9,078 nt of DNA from Actinobacteria bacterium 21-64-8. GTDB lineage: Bacteria > Actinomycetota > Acidimicrobiia > Acidimicrobiales > RAAP-2. The DNA is taken from NCBI GenBank assembly GCA_002255315.1, contig NCBD01000044.1, positions 1 through 9,078 on the forward strand. The letters run 5' to 3'. The notes beneath the pieces are model-generated. The model was not told the DNA's origin. It did not search any database and worked only from the letters and a program-made list of their open reading frames with translations. Both the position numbers and the translations under genes were made by a program. Positions 7,237-9,078 of this stretch are shown one piece after another (the first letter of the stretch is position 1; each line of letters begins with the position of its first letter).

Positions 7237-7546
7237 GAGCGCGAAAAAGTTGAGCCCGCTGCTTCGGTCCAAGTCCGCGAATACGGCGTGTCTTCGCAAT
7301 GGAAGCGGCCGTCATAATTCGCTCGGCCTTCACTTCGCCAATGGCCGGCAGCGCGCTAATCAGGTCGTAGGCGCGCATCTGGGCGACGCACTCCTCGCGC
7401 GCGGCGAGTTCGAACAATTCCTCGAGCGAGAGTTCGCCCGTCTTGACCATCCGTTTGACTTCAGCGCGTCGGCGTCGGTTCGCCACCGCCAGACGTGACG
7501 CCTCAACTCGCTGTTCTTGTGAGAGCGATGGCGGCGTTGGTGTCAC
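7226..7546 (-). CDS. mihF: Actinobacterial integration host factor (mIHF/sIHF)
   Basis: Small basic nucleoid-associated DNA-binding protein of actinobacteria, unrelated to the HU/IHF family of other bacteria. The 106 residues match the usual size. The N-terminus is a charged helix (SQEQRVEASRLAVANRRRRA, 9-28). The middle LSLEELFELA (39-48) leads to the helix-two-turns-helix-like DNA-binding unit: LISALPAIGEVKAERIM (62-78) and TRRIRGLGPKQRAQL (86-100). This matches what is known of sIHF/mIHF, which bend and compact DNA and affect transcription. GTG start; a TAG stop codon lies in frame a few codons upstream, so it cannot start earlier. A GGGGGGAG stretch (7559-7566) lies 12 nt before it, rather far for a ribosome site. 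It begins 32 bp after pyrF, and its end overlaps the predicted gmk start. The pyrF-mihF-gmk arrangement is typical of actinobacteria. Confidence 0.95.
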   Translation of the reverse strand: MTPTPPSLSQEQRVEASRLAVANRRRRAEVKRMVKTGELSLEELFELAAREECVAQMRAYDLISALPAIGEVKAERIMTAASIAKTRRIRGLGPKQRAQLFRALVR

Positions 7547-7578
7547 GAGGTCAGACTACTCCCCCCTCGTCGCGACGG

Positions 7579-8358
7579 CTAGAGCGCGGCGCGCAATTCG
7601 TCACTCGCCCGCGCCACGTTGACCGTAACGGAGCCATCGACACAGCCTGTAAAAAGGTGTGCGACGTCCGTGGGGCTGGCGCCTTGTGCGCCAACGCCGG
7701 GAACGAGAAAAGGGCCCTTCAACGTCGTGAGATCGAATTCGGGTCGCTCGCGCGTCGCGCCCAGTACCGCGCCCACGCTCCCGAGACCCTCCGCATCCTC
7801 GTTGCGTCGTGCAACCTCGCGCAGCACCATCGTTTCGACGCGATCATGCTCACTCGTGCGTGCGCTTTGGAGCGTACGTCCTTCAACGTTGGACGTCGCG
7901 GCGAGGACAAACACCCCTCGAGCGTTCGACGCGGCGACTCGAAAAAAGGGTTCGAGCGCCCCCACACCGAGATAGGGAGTCAACGTGACCGCGTCGACGC
8001 ACAGCGGCGACGCGCTCTCGAGCCACGCTTGGGCGTAGCCCTCACTCGTCGACGATACGTCACCGCGCTTCGCGTCGGCAATGACGACCAGCTCGGCGGC
8101 ACGCGCCTCACGAAGAACTCGCTCTAAAACCGCCACGCCCGGCGAACCAAAACGCTCAAAGAAGGCGACTTGACACTTGATGACCGCCGCCACACCGATG
8201 GTTGCCTCCAGCGTCGTGAGCGCGACGTACTCGGCACCTTCGACCGTGTCCTCACGTTCCCACGCGCGCACCACGTCGCGACTGGGGTCGATGCCGACGC
8301 ACAGTGGACCCGCTTCGAGCAGGCGCTCGCGGAGTCGATTACCAAAACTCTCAGGCAT
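7579..8358 (-). CDS. pyrF: Orotidine 5'-phosphate decarboxylase (longer actinobacterial type)
   Basis: Decarboxylates OMP to UMP, the last step of de novo pyrimidine synthesis. The 259 residues fit the longer subgroup found in actinobacteria rather than the roughly 230-residue E. coli form. Seen: LCVGIDPS (19-26), IKCQVAFFERFG (60-71; the family usually has KPQ), the catalytic D-K-D loop ADAKRGD (94-100) with K97, LTPYLG (126-131), FVLAATSN (150-157) and PGVGAQG (220-226), with R250 placed like the family's phosphate-binding arginine. The reading frame stays open upstream to about 8676, but that region is pyrD coding sequence. The ATG chosen has a good GAGGAG site 6 nt upstream and overlaps pyrD by 8 bp. 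It works directly after PyrD in the same pathway, with only orotate phosphoribosyltransferase (pyrE, not seen here) between them. Confidence 0.98.
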   Translation of the reverse strand: MPESFGNRLRERLLEAGPLCVGIDPSRDVVRAWEREDTVEGAEYVALTTLEATIGVAAVIKCQVAFFERFGSPGVAVLERVLREARAAELVVIADAKRGDVSSTSEGYAQAWLESASPLCVDAVTLTPYLGVGALEPFFRVAASNARGVFVLAATSNVEGRTLQSARTSEHDRVETMVLREVARRNEDAEGLGSVGAVLGATRERPEFDLTTLKGPFLVPGVGAQGASPTDVAHLFTGCVDGSVTVNVARASDELRAAL

Positions 8359-9078
8359 GGGCGACTCCTCGTAGCTCGCGCCACGTTGCCACGCCGTGGC
8401 GACGCATCCAACGCGCGAGCTCCCGCTGCACCAACCACGGCGCACGGGGATTGGCAAAACTCGCGCTGCCGACTTGAACGGCGTCGGCACCCGCCATGGC
8501 CATGGCGACGGCGTCTTCGCCAGAGCTAATCCCGCCCACCCCCACGATCGCCGCGTCGGGAAAGGCGTCGCGACACTCGTAGACCGCTCGCAGTGACACG
8601 GGCAACAGCCCGGGTCCACTGACCCCGCCCCCACCGTTGCCCAGCGTGGGGCGACGCGACTCCACGTCAACGGCAAGACCCAGCAGCGTATTCACTAAGA
8701 CGAGGGCGCTGGCGCCTGCGTCGAGTGCGGCCGCGGCAATCTCGACGAGGTCGGGCGTGTTAGGACTGAGTTTCACCCAGAGGGGAAGCTCGGCCGCCTG
8801 GCTCGCCGCGACGATATCAGCGGTCATCGAGGCCGAGTGCGCAAAGATTTTTGAGCGGCCCTCCAGGTTCGGACAGCTCGCGTTGATTTCCAGCGCGACG
8901 ACGTCGGCGCCGCGCATGGCGAGCGCCGCCGACCCAAACTCCTGCACGCTGCGCCCCCAAATCGAACCCACGACGCGCGCGCCGCGCCCGCGAAGTAACG
9001 AAAGGTCATGGGCGCGCCACGCCGCGACCCCCGGACCCGCGAGCCCCACCGCGTTCAACATCTCGTCGCCCACCGCGG
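8351..9078 (-). CDS. pyrD: Dihydroorotate dehydrogenase, class 1B type, 3' part only
   Basis: Oxidises dihydroorotate to orotate with FMN. The last 241 residues are visible and the gene runs off the right edge; by family length (about 300) some 60 N-terminal residues are missing. A GTG at 9073 is not the start: the frame stays open to the edge, and the conserved 'GMLNAIGLxNPG' block is already under way as EMLNAVGLAGPG. Counting from that GTG codon: INASCPN (63-69) with C67 at the catalytic base position, WVKLSPN (98-104), LVNTLLGLAVD, GGGGVSGPGLLP, VGVGGISSGEDA and AVQVGSASF. Cysteine as base marks class 1; the NTLLGLAVD and SGP blocks resemble class 1B, which normally works with PyrK (Fe-S/FAD subunit). 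A pyrK gene would be expected upstream, outside the window. The stop overlaps the pyrF start by 8 bp. Confidence 0.95.
   Translation of the reverse strand, partial: AVGDEMLNAVGLAGPGVAAWRAHDLSLLRGRGARVVGSIWGRSVQEFGSAALAMRGADVVALEINASCPNLEGRSKIFAHSASMTADIVAASQAAELPLWVKLSPNTPDLVEIAAAALDAGASALVLVNTLLGLAVDVESRRPTLGNGGGGVSGPGLLPVSLRAVYECRDAFPDAAIVGVGGISSGEDAVAMAMAGADAVQVGSASFANPRAPWLVQRELARWMRRHGVATWRELRGVAHA
8365..8370 (-). promoter_or_regulatory. Ribosome binding site that decides the pyrF start
   Basis: GAGGAG on the minus strand, 6 nt before ATG 8358. It supports this ATG over the much longer open frame that would overlap pyrD by about 325 bp. The site lies inside the last codons of pyrD. Confidence 0.75.

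Noticed and set aside
7568..7577. CGTCGCGACG perfect palindrome in the pyrF-mihF gap, as a possible operator
   Set aside because: Ten-base palindromes are expected about once per kilobase by chance, more in CG-rich DNA, and there is no second copy or promoter beside it.
8359..8676. Longer N-terminus for pyrF
   Set aside because: The frame is open but the region codes for pyrD, the extension resembles no OMP decarboxylase, and ATG 8358 has a good ribosome site.
9073..9078. GTG near the right edge as the pyrD start
   Set aside because: The frame continues to the window edge and family alignment shows about 60 residues should precede it.

Overview
The window looks like a chromosomal housekeeping cluster from a high-GC actinomycete (Actinomycetota). 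The evidence is a gene for the actinobacterial integration host factor mIHF next to gmk, a PriA that has lost its helicase motifs, a CoaBC with the actinobacterial PAMHTEMW motif, and the gene order pyrD-pyrF-mihF-gmk-rpoZ-coaBC-metK-priA-def-fmt-rpe-ribD. A deep-branching group such as Acidimicrobiia is my best guess, because PyrD is class 1B rather than the class 2 enzyme of mycobacteria. That placement is an inference, not a demonstration.

All twelve genes lie on the minus strand, so transcription runs from high to low coordinates. From right to left they are: 3' part of pyrD (dihydroorotate dehydrogenase), pyrF (OMP decarboxylase), mihF (nucleoid protein), gmk (guanylate kinase), rpoZ (RNA polymerase omega), coaBC (4'-phosphopantothenoylcysteine synthesis), metK (S-adenosylmethionine synthetase), priA (replication restart protein, degenerate), def (peptide deformylase), fmt (Met-tRNA formyltransferase), rpe (ribulose-phosphate 3-epimerase) and the first 14 codons of what is probably ribD. 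Junctions are overlaps of 1 to 20 bp or gaps of at most 32 bp, so the whole window reads as one polycistronic unit. No promoter or terminator can be placed inside it, and there is no gene-free stretch above 32 bp.

Functionally the block joins pyrimidine and guanine nucleotide synthesis, the cofactors CoA and SAM, DNA and transcription accessory proteins, and the paired N-formylmethionine enzymes Fmt and Def. The last two genes lead toward the riboflavin pathway: Rpe makes or uses ribulose 5-phosphate, a riboflavin precursor.

I found no mobile element, CRISPR array, RNA gene, toxin-antitoxin or defence system, and I do not think the window holds a new system. The points worth a second look are the unusual PriA (no Walker A, incomplete zinc-ligand set, a T7 run with early stops in both other frames), the uncertain non-ATG start of gmk inside mihF, the lack of rsmB between fmt and rpe, and some active-site variants.
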